Of a DNA stretch of 56,513 nt, positions 26,577 through 36,162 are shown piece after piece; positions within the stretch are counted from its first letter, which is position 1, and each line of letters starts with the position of its first letter. The stretch lies in the NCBI GenBank assembly GCA_027858715.1, contig JAQICD010000054.1, positions 1 through 56,513 of the forward strand, in the 5' to 3' direction. The position numbers were made by a program, and so were the translations under genes. The notes below the pieces were generated by a model that was not told the origin of the DNA, did no database searches, and saw only the letters and a program-made list of their open reading frames with translations. The DNA comes from Prolixibacteraceae bacterium. Its GTDB lineage: Bacteria > Bacteroidota > Bacteroidia > Bacteroidales > Prolixibacteraceae.

Positions 26577-29500
26577 TTATTTATCAATCGTTACTATTTC
26601 ATTTGTTTTCAGATACCAAACGTAACCTTCTACATCGGTATATCCCATTTGGGTAATTATGCCGGTGTATTTTTCAACCTGTTTTTTGTGACTGTTGCTT
26701 GCTTTGTCGGTTGTTTTGTAGTCAACAATAATGGCTTTATTCGCCGAAATCATTACACGATCGGGACGTAGGTTTCCAAATTCAGGATCAAGTACCGATG
26801 TTTCGTTAAGTACTTTGAATGACCCGTTGAACCAGTCGTTGGCTTTGGGGTTTTGTAGCAGGTTTTCGATTTCTGTTTTCAGCTCATCAAAACGGTCAAG
26901 TGTAATTTTTCCTGCATCGAGCAAAGTTCTGAGTGCCGTTTCAACGTCTTCTTTGGTTTTAATGGCCGCGAGTATTTCGTGCATGAATTTACCCAGGTTG
27001 ACCTGTTTTTTCCATTCCGGTGCTTTTTCTTCAAGAAAATCGTCGTAATTGCGACGAAGTTTCAAGGTTTCGGCAATATTCTTCTGACGGGTAAAATTTG
27101 TTGCCAGATTAATTTCGGAGTTGGCTTGCACTGTTATTAAAGGCTTTTCAAATGTGCCGAATTCAAAACAGTCAATTTTGGTTTCATCAAATCCGAGTAC
27201 TTTCAAATCCGATTCTAATAAGAAAAAGGCCATGCTGTTTGCTGTGTAGGCTGCTTTTGTATTTCCTTTATTGTCGGTTTGTGGTTTTTGGCCAAAAACA
27301 AAAAGTCCTTCAACGGCGCGGGTAAACGACACATACAACAGATTGATGGTATCGACGGCTGTTAAAAGCATCTCGGTATAATAATCGGGTGCAAAGTGCG
27401 ACTGTGCCAGGCTTTTTGTGAATTTTACAGGCAGAGCAGGAAATTGCCTGTAGGGCGTACCATCGGTGGGGCACCATATAATGTTTGATTTGCGCGAGTC
27501 GGGAGCAAACTCCCAGTCGCAGAATGGCAACAATACAACCGGAAATTCAAGTCCTTTCGATTTGTGAACAGTGAGTATGCGAATTGCATCGCGCGATGCA
27601 GCCATCTGTACTTTAACCTTTGTGCCATATTCTTGCCACCATTCTAAAAACCGGTGTAAATTGCCACTTTCGCGTTTCGAAAAGTCATTTACTTTGTCTT
27701 TTAATGACTGAATGCTGGCTTGTTCGCCCGGTAAAACATCAAGGTTGTAGGTTTTAACAACCTCTTCGATAAAGTTGGTAAGCGAAAGGTTCGACCAGCT
27801 TTTTATAAGTTGATTGTTGTTTTCGGGGTTAAAGAACGGGAAAAATTCTTCTTTGATGTGATCCGGAAAGAAACTGTCGGGCAATTGGTTGCCGAATAAA
27901 ATCTGTTGTTGTACATCGTGGTTAACCCTTGGCGGAGTTTTCCCTTTTAGCTGAAGTTCGGGCAATATCGATTTCGAAAATTCGTGAATTACCGTAGCCT
28001 TTATAACTTCGTTAGTTTGATTAAGTGCGTGTTGCATGAGCCCAATGATTAGCTTAACAGCGGGGGAGGTGTGAATGAAAAGTGAATCGTCTGAAACTAC
28101 CTCAAAGTTGTACCCGGGTTCTTTTGTTTTTTGGTTAAGCAGGGCATCGGCTACCATTTTGCCTTCGTTGTTTTTACGAACCAAAATGGCTATGTCGCCG
28201 GCAGCATAGCCATTGTCCTGCGTTTTTTTAACAGCTTCTATCAACTGTTCCAAAACAGTCTCGCGATAAGCTGCTGTATCGTCGGCCTCGCAAAAATTAA
28301 GTTGGACAAAGCCGCCGGTTTTTCCTTCCGACACCTTTTGTTCAACGTCGGAATATACGTCAGTGATGGTTTGACGATAGCTATCGGGCAGGGGCGTTTT
28401 ACTCTCGTCGAGTTTGATATTTAGTTCCGATTGCAGCCACTGGCTCCCGGCCATAAAAAACTGGTTGTTAAAACGGATGATATTTTCGCGGCTGCGCCAG
28501 TTTTGCTGTAGTTTGCGTTCTTCTATGCCGAAGGTTTTTAGTTCGTTCTGGATGTGCATGTTTAGCAATTGCCAGTCGCTGTTTCGCCATCGGTATATCG
28601 ATTGTTTTACATCGCCAACTATTAAGTTGGGGTTGTTTTCCGATAACGAGTTTACAATAAGTGGTTTAAAGTTTTGCCATTGAGTGCCCGAGGTGTCCTG
28701 GAACTCATCAATCATGAAATAGTGATAGAAAGAGCCGGTTTTTTCGTAAATGAATGGTGCATCGTTGTTTCCGATGATTCCTTTTAGCAGCAGGGTGCCT
28801 TCGTTTAGCAGCAGGGTGTTGTTTTCGCGCCCTGTTTCGCGTAAGTTTTCGAGCAGTACCGATAAAACGCCCAGCGAATAAATGTATTTCGAAATTTCGT
28901 TTGTTGTTATGTAATGTATTTGATTTTTATCAACAAAATCGATTGTTTTTCGGATAAGTTCGTTCAGTCCGTCGTCGTACAGAGCCTGCATTCTGTCAAG
29001 CAATTCTTTACTGCTCCAGGTTTCAACATTGTCGAGTGCGCCAGAAAAACGAGCTCCTATTTCGATTTTGCCCCCTGAGAAATTGGAAATGGTATAAAAA
29101 AAGTTGGCAAACGATGAATTTTTGTACTTAAAATCAGTGACAGTGAGCCCGTGTTTTGCAATTAAATTGATACCGGTTTTGCCGAGTAGTCGAATTTCTT
29201 TTTCGAACCATTTTTTGGTTTTGAAAACTTCGTTTTTTAACTCCAGCAACCTTTTGCGTTCGTCGTTTTTTTCGTTGTTGCTTGCAATGTTGCTGAGCAT
29301 ATATTGTTGGTAGGCTTCTTTTTGCAGTTCTTTACCCAGTTCGAGTATTTTTTCTTTTATCGACCAGTTTTTTCCTTCAATAAGTTGGTCTTCCGACATT
29401 TCGGTGAGCCAAATGCGAAGGTCTTCGTCGTCTTCAACCGAAAGCAACAAACGGTCGGCAGCTTCGTTTAGTACCGCTTCATAATCGAGTTCAACTTCGT

Positions 29501-29882
29501 ATGTTCCATAAAGTCCTGTTTCGCGGGCAAACGAGCGTAAAACGCGTTGAAAAAAACTATCGATGGTGCTTACCGAAAATCGGTCGTAGTTGTGAAGTAT
29601 ATTCGAGAGTGCAAGTCGTGCATTTCGTGTAATAAGCTGTGGGTCGCGGCCGGTTTCTGTTGTTAGTATTTTGAGCAATGTTTCATTTTGATTCTCCGAT
29701 AGTTTGAATAAATCGCGGATAACCCGCTCTTTCATCTCCGAAGTGGCTTTGTTGGTAAAAGTAACGGCAAGCACATGACGGTAATTGTATGGGTTGGCGA
29801 TTAAAAGTTTTATGTATTCGGCAACCAGGTTAAAGGTTTTTCCCGAGCCAGCCGAGGCTTTTAGTATTTTGAGTTGCGACAT
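26577..29882 (-). CDS. UvrD/RecB-like helicase-nuclease (AddA-like)
   Basis: 1101-residue SF1A helicase. Walker A KASAGSGKT lies at residues 8-16, motif Ia VTFTNKATSEMKERV at ~40-55, Walker B YFMIDEFQDTSGTQW around 385-400, motif IV region VGDVKQSIYRWRNS, and late helicase motifs VHKSKGLEFPVV and LLYVSFTRA. The C-terminus holds a PD-(D/E)XK nuclease (NLRPDRVMI, then IIVDYKTTD). This is the architecture of AddA/RecB double-strand-break resection enzymes. An AddB partner is not seen in the window. The start is the first ATG, directly before the Walker A motif. It is separated from the R-M pair by a short spacer. Confidence 0.88.
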   Translation of the reverse strand: MSQLKILKASAGSGKTFNLVAEYIKLLIANPYNYRHVLAVTFTNKATSEMKERVIRDLFKLSENQNETLLKILTTETGRDPQLITRNARLALSNILHNYDRFSVSTIDSFFQRVLRSFARETGLYGTYEVELDYEAVLNEAADRLLLSVEDDEDLRIWLTEMSEDQLIEGKNWSIKEKILELGKELQKEAYQQYMLSNIASNNEKNDERKRLLELKNEVFKTKKWFEKEIRLLGKTGINLIAKHGLTVTDFKYKNSSFANFFYTISNFSGGKIEIGARFSGALDNVETWSSKELLDRMQALYDDGLNELIRKTIDFVDKNQIHYITTNEISKYIYSLGVLSVLLENLRETGRENNTLLLNEGTLLLKGIIGNNDAPFIYEKTGSFYHYFMIDEFQDTSGTQWQNFKPLIVNSLSENNPNLIVGDVKQSIYRWRNSDWQLLNMHIQNELKTFGIEERKLQQNWRSRENIIRFNNQFFMAGSQWLQSELNIKLDESKTPLPDSYRQTITDVYSDVEQKVSEGKTGGFVQLNFCEADDTAAYRETVLEQLIEAVKKTQDNGYAAGDIAILVRKNNEGKMVADALLNQKTKEPGYNFEVVSDDSLFIHTSPAVKLIIGLMQHALNQTNEVIKATVIHEFSKSILPELQLKGKTPPRVNHDVQQQILFGNQLPDSFFPDHIKEEFFPFFNPENNNQLIKSWSNLSLTNFIEEVVKTYNLDVLPGEQASIQSLKDKVNDFSKRESGNLHRFLEWWQEYGTKVKVQMAASRDAIRILTVHKSKGLEFPVVLLPFCDWEFAPDSRKSNIIWCPTDGTPYRQFPALPVKFTKSLAQSHFAPDYYTEMLLTAVDTINLLYVSFTRAVEGLFVFGQKPQTDNKGNTKAAYTANSMAFFLLESDLKVLGFDETKIDCFEFGTFEKPLITVQANSEINLATNFTRQKNIAETLKLRRNYDDFLEEKAPEWKKQVNLGKFMHEILAAIKTKEDVETALRTLLDAGKITLDRFDELKTEIENLLQNPKANDWFNGSFKVLNETSVLDPEFGNLRPDRVMISANKAIIVDYKTTDKASNSHKKQVEKYTGIITQMGYTDVEGYVWYLKTNEIVTIDK

Positions 29883-30127
29883 TGTGTTGTTTTAAAAATT
29901 TAGTTGAAACCGCATTGTTAAAAGTATTACTATTCGGCTAAATGACCAAGAAACATTCTTTCTAGTTGTTAAATTTTATCGTTAATTTTGCTGCTTAACT
30001 TTTAATAATCAGATATGCATTTGAAACAAAGGGTAAAAAAGTTTTATTTTAGATTTAACCTTTTGCGTTTTGATTGGTCAAAGTAAATTCCCTTTTATTT
30101 TTTGTGAAATCATAAAATGTGTCATAA

Positions 30128-31249
30128 ATGAGTGCAAAGCGACCTTTACTTTTCAGAATAATAATCAACGCAGTATTGATTATTGTGCTTTTGGCGATAA
30201 TATTTTATCCCAAAATAAAATCAAATATGGATTTTGGCAAGTCGGAACAGTTGGTTCGACAAGGTGGCATGTATGGTGGTGGAGAGCCTTTATATGCCAG
30301 CGGATATTTGATTAAACCAGTTGATATGAATGAGCTGATTTACAGTACAGGCACTTTAATGCCCGACGAAGAGGTTGATTTGTCGTTTGAAACATCGGGT
30401 AAGGTTGTAGGTATTTATTTTTCGGAAGGAACAAGTGTTAAAAAGGGTGAGTTGCTGGCCAAAATCAACGACAGGCCTCTGCAGGCACAACTGCTTAAAG
30501 TTGAGGCACAACTAAAATTAACCAAAGAACGTGAGTTCCGTCAGCGACAACTGCTCGACCGCGATGCCATTAGCCGTGAGAGTTACGATCAGGTTGCTAC
30601 TGAGTTACAGTCGCTGGAGGCCGATATCAAACTTCTTGAAGCACGCATTTCTGAAACAGAATTGAGAGCACCTTTCGATGGAGTAGTTGGTTTGCGTATG
30701 ATTAGTGAAGGTGCAATTGCTACTACACAAACTAAAATTGTGAGCTTGGTTAAAGATCGCCCACTCAAAATCGAATTTTCGGTTCCGGAACGATATGCCG
30801 GACAAATAAAACCGGGATTTCCGATCACTTTTGAAATTGATGGCTACGAGGATTTATTCACAGCCAAAGTATATGCTGTTGACCCTATGATTGACATCAG
30901 CACCCGAACCATTGTGGCACGTGCCTTGTTTCCCAACAAGAATAGTGAGATGAAGTCAGGGCGTTTTGCCAGTGTGCAGGCTGTTTTGTCGCAAATCGAA
31001 AATACAATATCGGTTCCAACTCAGGCAATTATACCCGAGATGTCGGGCGAAAAAGTATTTGTTTTCAGAAACGGAAAAGCGGAAGAGGTGAAGGTTGATT
31101 TGGGCTTACGAACGGCCTCGCATGTTGAGGTAACCCACGGGCTGAGTTTTGGCGACACTTTGCTTACTACAGCAATTTTGCAACTCAGGCATGGCTTGCC
31201 GGTTCAGTTAGATACTTTGGTAACTAACCAGTCGAACACCAGTAATTAA
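30128..31249 (+). CDS. RND efflux periplasmic adaptor (membrane fusion protein)
   Basis: 373-residue HlyD/AcrA-family adaptor that links an RND pump to an outer-membrane channel. N-terminal membrane anchor (~8-27), a lipoyl half-motif (VDLSFETSGKVVGIYFSEGT region, ~80-100), a coiled-coil hairpin (~115-165), the second lipoyl half (LRAPFDGVVGLRMISEGA), then a beta-barrel and membrane-proximal domain. It begins the three-gene efflux operon, ten bases ahead of the pump gene. A -7-like TAATTTTG lies at 29983-29990. Substrate not predictable. Confidence 0.92.
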   Translation: MSAKRPLLFRIIINAVLIIVLLAIIFYPKIKSNMDFGKSEQLVRQGGMYGGGEPLYASGYLIKPVDMNELIYSTGTLMPDEEVDLSFETSGKVVGIYFSEGTSVKKGELLAKINDRPLQAQLLKVEAQLKLTKEREFRQRQLLDRDAISRESYDQVATELQSLEADIKLLEARISETELRAPFDGVVGLRMISEGAIATTQTKIVSLVKDRPLKIEFSVPERYAGQIKPGFPITFEIDGYEDLFTAKVYAVDPMIDISTRTIVARALFPNKNSEMKSGRFASVQAVLSQIENTISVPTQAIIPEMSGEKVFVFRNGKAEEVKVDLGLRTASHVEVTHGLSFGDTLLTTAILQLRHGLPVQLDTLVTNQSNTSN

Positions 31250-31258
31250 TTATAGGGT

Positions 31259-34200
31259 ATGAGTCTATCGTCAATTAGTATAAGAAGGCCGGTTCTGGCT
31301 ACAGTGTTTTCATTGGTTATTATTTTGTTCGGTGCTATTGGTATGGGATACCTTGGTATTCGTGAATTCCCCAGCGTTGACCCACCTGTAATTTCGGTAA
31401 GTACTTCGTATCCGGGGGCTAATTCCGATGTAATTGAAACGCAGATTACCGAGCCTCTGGAGCAGTCTATAAACGGCATTCCCGGTATTCGCACACTAAC
31501 CAGTCGCAGTAGTCAGGGGCGAAGCCGGATAACAGTCGAATTCGAATTATCGGTTGATATGGAAGCGGCAGCAAACGACGTGCGCGATAAGGTTTCGCAG
31601 GCACAACGATTTTTACCCCGCGACTGCGATCCACCTACTGTATCGAAAGCCGATGCCGATGCAAGTCCGATTATGATGATTGCGGTTAAAAGCACGCAGC
31701 GTTCTTTGCTCGAAATTTCTGAAATAGCCGATTTAACTTTCAAAGAACAGATTCAGACTATTTCGGGGGTTAGTGCCGTGGTGATATGGGGCGAAAAGCG
31801 TTATGCCATGCGTATTTGGCTCAACCCGGCAAAACTTGCAGGGTATAAAATGACTCCTGTCGATGTTCGAAATGCAATCCTTCGCGAAAATGTTGAGTTG
31901 CCGGCAGGTAGCATCGAAGGTGATAATACCGAGCTGACTATTCGTACTTTAGGACTGATGACTACTCCGCAGGAGTTTAACAACATGATTCTGAAAAAGG
32001 ATGGTGACCAGATTATCAGGGTGAGCGATATTGGCAGAGCCGAACTTGGACCTGAAGATCTGAAGGGTATAGCCAAAATGAATGGTGTGCCTATGATTGC
32101 CACAGCTGTAATTCCCCAGCCGGGGGCAAACCATATCGAAATTGTTGATGAAATATATGAACGGCTTGAGTTTATCAAGAAAGATTTACCCGATGATGTA
32201 TCGTATGATGTTGGTTTTGACAGTACACGGTACATCCGCTCGTCGATTACTGAGGTAAAGAACACCATTTTTCTGGCATTCTTCCTGGTGGTTATAATCA
32301 TTTTTGTTTTTCTCAGAGATTGGCGTACAACAATTATCCCCATTCTGGTAATTCCTGTTTCGCTAATTGGCGCATTTTTTATTATGTATATCGCAGGTTT
32401 TTCGATAAATGTGCTCACATTACTGGCTATCGTACTGTCAATTGGACTTGTGGTTGACGATGCCATAGTAATGATGGAGAATATATATGTAAAAATTGAA
32501 GGGGGAATGAAACCACTGGAAGCTGGTTTAGAGGGGGCAAACGAGATATTCTTTGCCATTATTTCAACAACAATAACACTGGTGGCCGTTTTTATTCCTA
32601 TTGTTTTCCTCGAAGGCATGACTGGTCGTTTATTCCGCGAGTTTAGTATTGTAATTGCCGGCTCGGTGGCTATTTCGTCGTTTGTTGCGCTTACATTTAC
32701 ACCTATGTTATCGACCAAGTTGCTGAAAACACGCCATAAACGGAGCAAGGCTTTTTATGCCACTGAAAAGATATTTGTGAAACTTAACAATGCGTATCAA
32801 GATTCGCTTAATAATTTTTTGAAGAAAAAATTTTTAGTCGTTTTTATACTGTTGGTTACCGGTGTGCTGATTTTTGTTTTGTGGAAAACTATTCCAGCCG
32901 AGATGGCACCACTTGAAGATCGTTCGCAGTTTAATATCCGGGTTACCATGCAGGAAGGTTCTACCTACGAGTATAATATGGAATATATCGAAGAGATTGC
33001 AAATGTTGTTGCTAAGGAAGTACCCGAAAACGATAATATTATTGCTATTATATGGGGTGGTGGAGGTTTTGTACGGGTTAGTCTTGTTGAGCCGGGTGAA
33101 CGAGAGCGTTCGCAGCAGGAAATTGTGGCTCAGTTAGCTGGTGTGCTCAAAAAGAAAACCAAAGCGCGGGCAAGTATCGTTCAGCAATCGACTTTTGGTG
33201 GCCGGCGTGCCGGTTTGCCCATTCAGTATGTGTTGCAAGCCCCAAGTATTGATAAGCTGCGAGAGGTTTTGCCGGCTTTTATGGCAGAAGTCCACGATAA
33301 TCCTACTTTCGAAATGGCCGATGTGAACTTAAAGTTTACAAAACCCGAGCTTCAGATTGAAATAAACCGCGATAAAGCCAATATGCTTGGTGTTTCGACC
33401 CAGAATATAGGGCAAACCCTACAGCTAGCCCTGAGTGGTCAGCGCTTCGGCTATTTTATAATGAATGGTAAACAATATCAGATATTGGGCGAAATTCCTC
33501 GCAACGACCGTAACAAGCCACTCGATCTCAAGTCGCTATATGTTCGTAATACGAACGGCGATATGATTCAGCTCGATAATTTTGTGTCGTTAAACGAAAC
33601 AACAGCACCACCGCAATTGTACAGGTATAACCGGTTTGTAGCTGCGACGGTTTCGGCAGGTCTGGCCGATGGTAATACCATTAGTCATGGTATCGAAGAA
33701 ATGGATAAAATTTCGACTAAAGTGCTGGATGATACATTCAGAACGGCTCTTTCGGGCGACTCGAAAGACTTTATGGAAAGTTCGTCGAGTCTGATGTTTG
33801 CATTTTTGTTGGCTATTGTACTTATCTTTCTGGTTCTTTCGGCTCAGTTCGAAAGTTTTAAAGATCCGTTCATTGTAATGATGGCTGTTCCTTTAGCACT
33901 TACCGGAGCCTTGCTGTTTATGTGGTATTTCGATGTAACCATGAATATCTTTAGTCAAATTGGTATTATCATGCTTATTGGTCTGGTATCGAAAAATGGC
34001 ATTTTAATTGTTGAATTTGCAAACCAGCGTAAGCTTGCCGGAATGAATAAGGCCGAGGCCATACGTTTCGCATCGGCAGCCAGGTTCCGGCCTATATTAA
34101 TGACCAGCTTATCAACCATACTCGGCATTCTGCCCCTGGCACTGGGGTGGGGCGAAGGTGCTCAAAGTCGTGTAGCAATGGGTATTGCTGTGGTTGGCGG

Positions 34201-34330
34201 ATTGACTATTTCAACCATCCTTACATTGTATGTGGTGCCAGCCATTTACATGTTTATTTCAAGCGAATCGAAAAATATTGAAAATGTATCAAAATTTGAT
34301 GAGTATAATGAACTTGCAGAAAAGAATTAG
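31259..34330 (+). CDS. RND multidrug efflux permease (HAE1 type)
   Basis: 1023-residue inner-membrane proton antiporter with twelve membrane helices and two large periplasmic loops. Starts with the family N-terminus SISIRRPVLATVFSLVI; the proton-relay Asp pair is seen in SIGLVVDDAIVMMENIYV (TM4), and the second repeat has LIGLVSKNGILIVEFANQ. The FREFSIVIAGSVAISSF and QSRVAMGIAVVGG stretches are also conserved. Lies between the adaptor and the TolC gene with a slight overlap into the latter. Complete. Confidence 0.95.
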   Translation: MSLSSISIRRPVLATVFSLVIILFGAIGMGYLGIREFPSVDPPVISVSTSYPGANSDVIETQITEPLEQSINGIPGIRTLTSRSSQGRSRITVEFELSVDMEAAANDVRDKVSQAQRFLPRDCDPPTVSKADADASPIMMIAVKSTQRSLLEISEIADLTFKEQIQTISGVSAVVIWGEKRYAMRIWLNPAKLAGYKMTPVDVRNAILRENVELPAGSIEGDNTELTIRTLGLMTTPQEFNNMILKKDGDQIIRVSDIGRAELGPEDLKGIAKMNGVPMIATAVIPQPGANHIEIVDEIYERLEFIKKDLPDDVSYDVGFDSTRYIRSSITEVKNTIFLAFFLVVIIIFVFLRDWRTTIIPILVIPVSLIGAFFIMYIAGFSINVLTLLAIVLSIGLVVDDAIVMMENIYVKIEGGMKPLEAGLEGANEIFFAIISTTITLVAVFIPIVFLEGMTGRLFREFSIVIAGSVAISSFVALTFTPMLSTKLLKTRHKRSKAFYATEKIFVKLNNAYQDSLNNFLKKKFLVVFILLVTGVLIFVLWKTIPAEMAPLEDRSQFNIRVTMQEGSTYEYNMEYIEEIANVVAKEVPENDNIIAIIWGGGGFVRVSLVEPGERERSQQEIVAQLAGVLKKKTKARASIVQQSTFGGRRAGLPIQYVLQAPSIDKLREVLPAFMAEVHDNPTFEMADVNLKFTKPELQIEINRDKANMLGVSTQNIGQTLQLALSGQRFGYFIMNGKQYQILGEIPRNDRNKPLDLKSLYVRNTNGDMIQLDNFVSLNETTAPPQLYRYNRFVAATVSAGLADGNTISHGIEEMDKISTKVLDDTFRTALSGDSKDFMESSSSLMFAFLLAIVLIFLVLSAQFESFKDPFIVMMAVPLALTGALLFMWYFDVTMNIFSQIGIIMLIGLVSKNGILIVEFANQRKLAGMNKAEAIRFASAARFRPILMTSLSTILGILPLALGWGEGAQSRVAMGIAVVGGLTISTILTLYVVPAIYMFISSESKNIENVSKFDEYNELAEKN

Positions 34331-35636
34331 CATAATTGCCGTACTGTTTTTAGGATTGTTTGCAGCTCGTAATTCCAATGCACAGGAAGTGTATGATTTG
34401 AGTCGCTGCATAAAAACCGGACTTGAGCAGAATTATTCGCTTATGTTGACCCGAAATAATGAGGAAGTAACTCGCAACAACTACACAAAGGGAAATGCGG
34501 GGATGCTTCCAACGGTTACCAATACCAATCGTTTAAACGGAAGTTTGAACAATACGGTGCAGAATTCCGAGGCTGAAAGTATCTCGTCGCAAGGAATTCA
34601 TAATACTTCTGTTGAAAGCTCCATTGATGCCGGATTGACAATCTTTCAGGGTTTTCGGGTTCAGAATGCCTATAATAAACTTGGTACACAGGTCGAAATT
34701 AGTAGTTTGAATACACAAATGAGTGTTGAAAACCTTGTGGCTCAAATTGTTTCGGAATACTACAACTATATTCAGCAAATGGTTTTATACGAAAACCTGC
34801 AATATGCTGTATTATTGTCGCGCGAGCGGGTACGTATCGACGAAGAGCGATATCTGCTTGGTGGTGCTTCAAAAATGCAATTGTTGCAATCGCAGGTTTA
34901 TCTAAATGCCGATAGTTCGCGCTATGCTTTGCAGTTAGAGATTTTGCATACATCGCGTATTAGACTAAATAAGCTGATGGCTTCTGAGGAACTCGATAAG
35001 TTAATTGTGTTAAATGATTCGCTTATCGATATTAATAAAAGGCTTAAGTTTGACGAGTTGCTTCAACATACATTAGACTATAACACCGGATTGCAGATTG
35101 CCGATCAGAATAAAGAAATTTCGGAACTTGATTATCGAATTATTAAATCGAGGGCTTATCCCTATCTGACAATGAATGCCGGTTACGGTTACCGCTTCAA
35201 TAATTACAGTGCTGGTGCGATTAATTCACAACATCAGCATGGTTTAAATTACGGTCTTTCAATGGGAATTGATATTTTTGATGGTTTTAACCGCAGACGC
35301 GAACAGCAAAATGCGCATATCGAAAGAGAATCTCAGTTAATTCGTTTTACAGAAATAGTACAGGATGTTAAAGCCGATCTTTATACAGTATTTTTTGCCT
35401 ACGAAAACAATTTGAGGCTTCTGAAGCTTGAAGAACAAAACCTTGAAGTTGCCCGAGAAAATCTCGATATTGCACTCGAACAATATAAGTTGGGCAGCTT
35501 GGCTGGGATTGAATTGCGCGAAGTGCAAAAAAACCTGCTTGATGCTGAAGAGCGACTGATATCAGTGAAATATCTTGCCAAAGTGGCTGAAGTCTCGTTA
35601 ATGCAGATATCAGGAAGTATTATGGACTATATGTAA
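34308..35636 (+). CDS. TolC-family outer-membrane efflux protein
   Basis: About 442 residues. Signal peptide (SIIAVLFLGLFAARNSNA, cut before QEVYDLSRC), then the long paired helices and short strands of the outer-membrane efflux protein fold: NYSLMLTRNNEEVTRNN, a mid-protein repeat YNTGLQIADQNKEISELDY, and EQYKLGSLAGIELREVQ near the end. Starts at ATG 34284, 34299 or 34308 are possible; 34308 gives the most usual signal peptide. All overlap the pump gene's last codons, so translation is likely coupled. It completes the tripartite pump. Confidence 0.92.
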   Translation: MNLQKRISIIAVLFLGLFAARNSNAQEVYDLSRCIKTGLEQNYSLMLTRNNEEVTRNNYTKGNAGMLPTVTNTNRLNGSLNNTVQNSEAESISSQGIHNTSVESSIDAGLTIFQGFRVQNAYNKLGTQVEISSLNTQMSVENLVAQIVSEYYNYIQQMVLYENLQYAVLLSRERVRIDEERYLLGGASKMQLLQSQVYLNADSSRYALQLEILHTSRIRLNKLMASEELDKLIVLNDSLIDINKRLKFDELLQHTLDYNTGLQIADQNKEISELDYRIIKSRAYPYLTMNAGYGYRFNNYSAGAINSQHQHGLNYGLSMGIDIFDGFNRRREQQNAHIERESQLIRFTEIVQDVKADLYTVFFAYENNLRLLKLEEQNLEVARENLDIALEQYKLGSLAGIELREVQKNLLDAEERLISVKYLAKVAEVSLMQISGSIMDYM

Positions 35637-35647
35637 AAAAAACAGCT

Positions 35648-35764
35648 ATGAATGGAATGTGTGATTGGAAGAGAAGGCAACGATTAGCTGTAGCTTTCAT
35701 GCTCGTGTTTTTCCTTTCGGGATGCCAGATGTATCAGGCATTTAACCATATATTAAATTTATAG
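35648..35764 (+). CDS. small lipoprotein remnant, in-frame stop
   Basis: A 38-codon frame with a lipoprotein signal: positively charged start, LAVAFMLVFFLSGC lipobox, then QMYQAF. It ends at TAG (35762-35764), but the same frame continues without another stop for 37 more codons (DQKGVPRLEYIESMP, then PMCFVRTRQNE) to TAG near 35875. It may be an inactivated lipoprotein gene or a true small lipoprotein after the efflux operon. No known family. Confidence 0.35.
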   Translation: MNGMCDWKRRQRLAVAFMLVFFLSGCQMYQAFNHILNL

Positions 35765-35875
35765 GAAGATCATCTTGTTACAGACCAAAAAGGAGTTCCC
35801 CGATTAGAATATATCGAATCGATGCCCATAATGCCAATGTGTTTTGTTCGAACCCGCCAAAATGAAAATGCATGT

Positions 35876-36162
35876 TAGCATGAACCGCGTTCCGGCTTCT
35901 GCGGGGTCATTTATACCCTTCGATGTTAATAAATTGTTTTCAGAATGAACGAATTGCAATAGTAAAGTGTTTTATCTTTTAAATGTTATACTCGTTTGAT
36001 GTTCAGTTGTTTTTATTTGATGATTAAATTTCCTATTTAAATAATCGTTCAAAATTAACTGAATGGTAATGCTTATATTTTGATATTATGGCTTGCAATT
36101 TGTTATAATTGCACCGATAATCCAAAGAGTTACTTATTGAGAAACTATTAAAATATATAAAA
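35876..36162. other. AT-rich spacer before the PEP carboxykinase gene
   Basis: I see no gene, clear promoter or strong hairpin here. It presumably holds the promoter of the large gene that starts at 36163. Confidence 0.4.
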
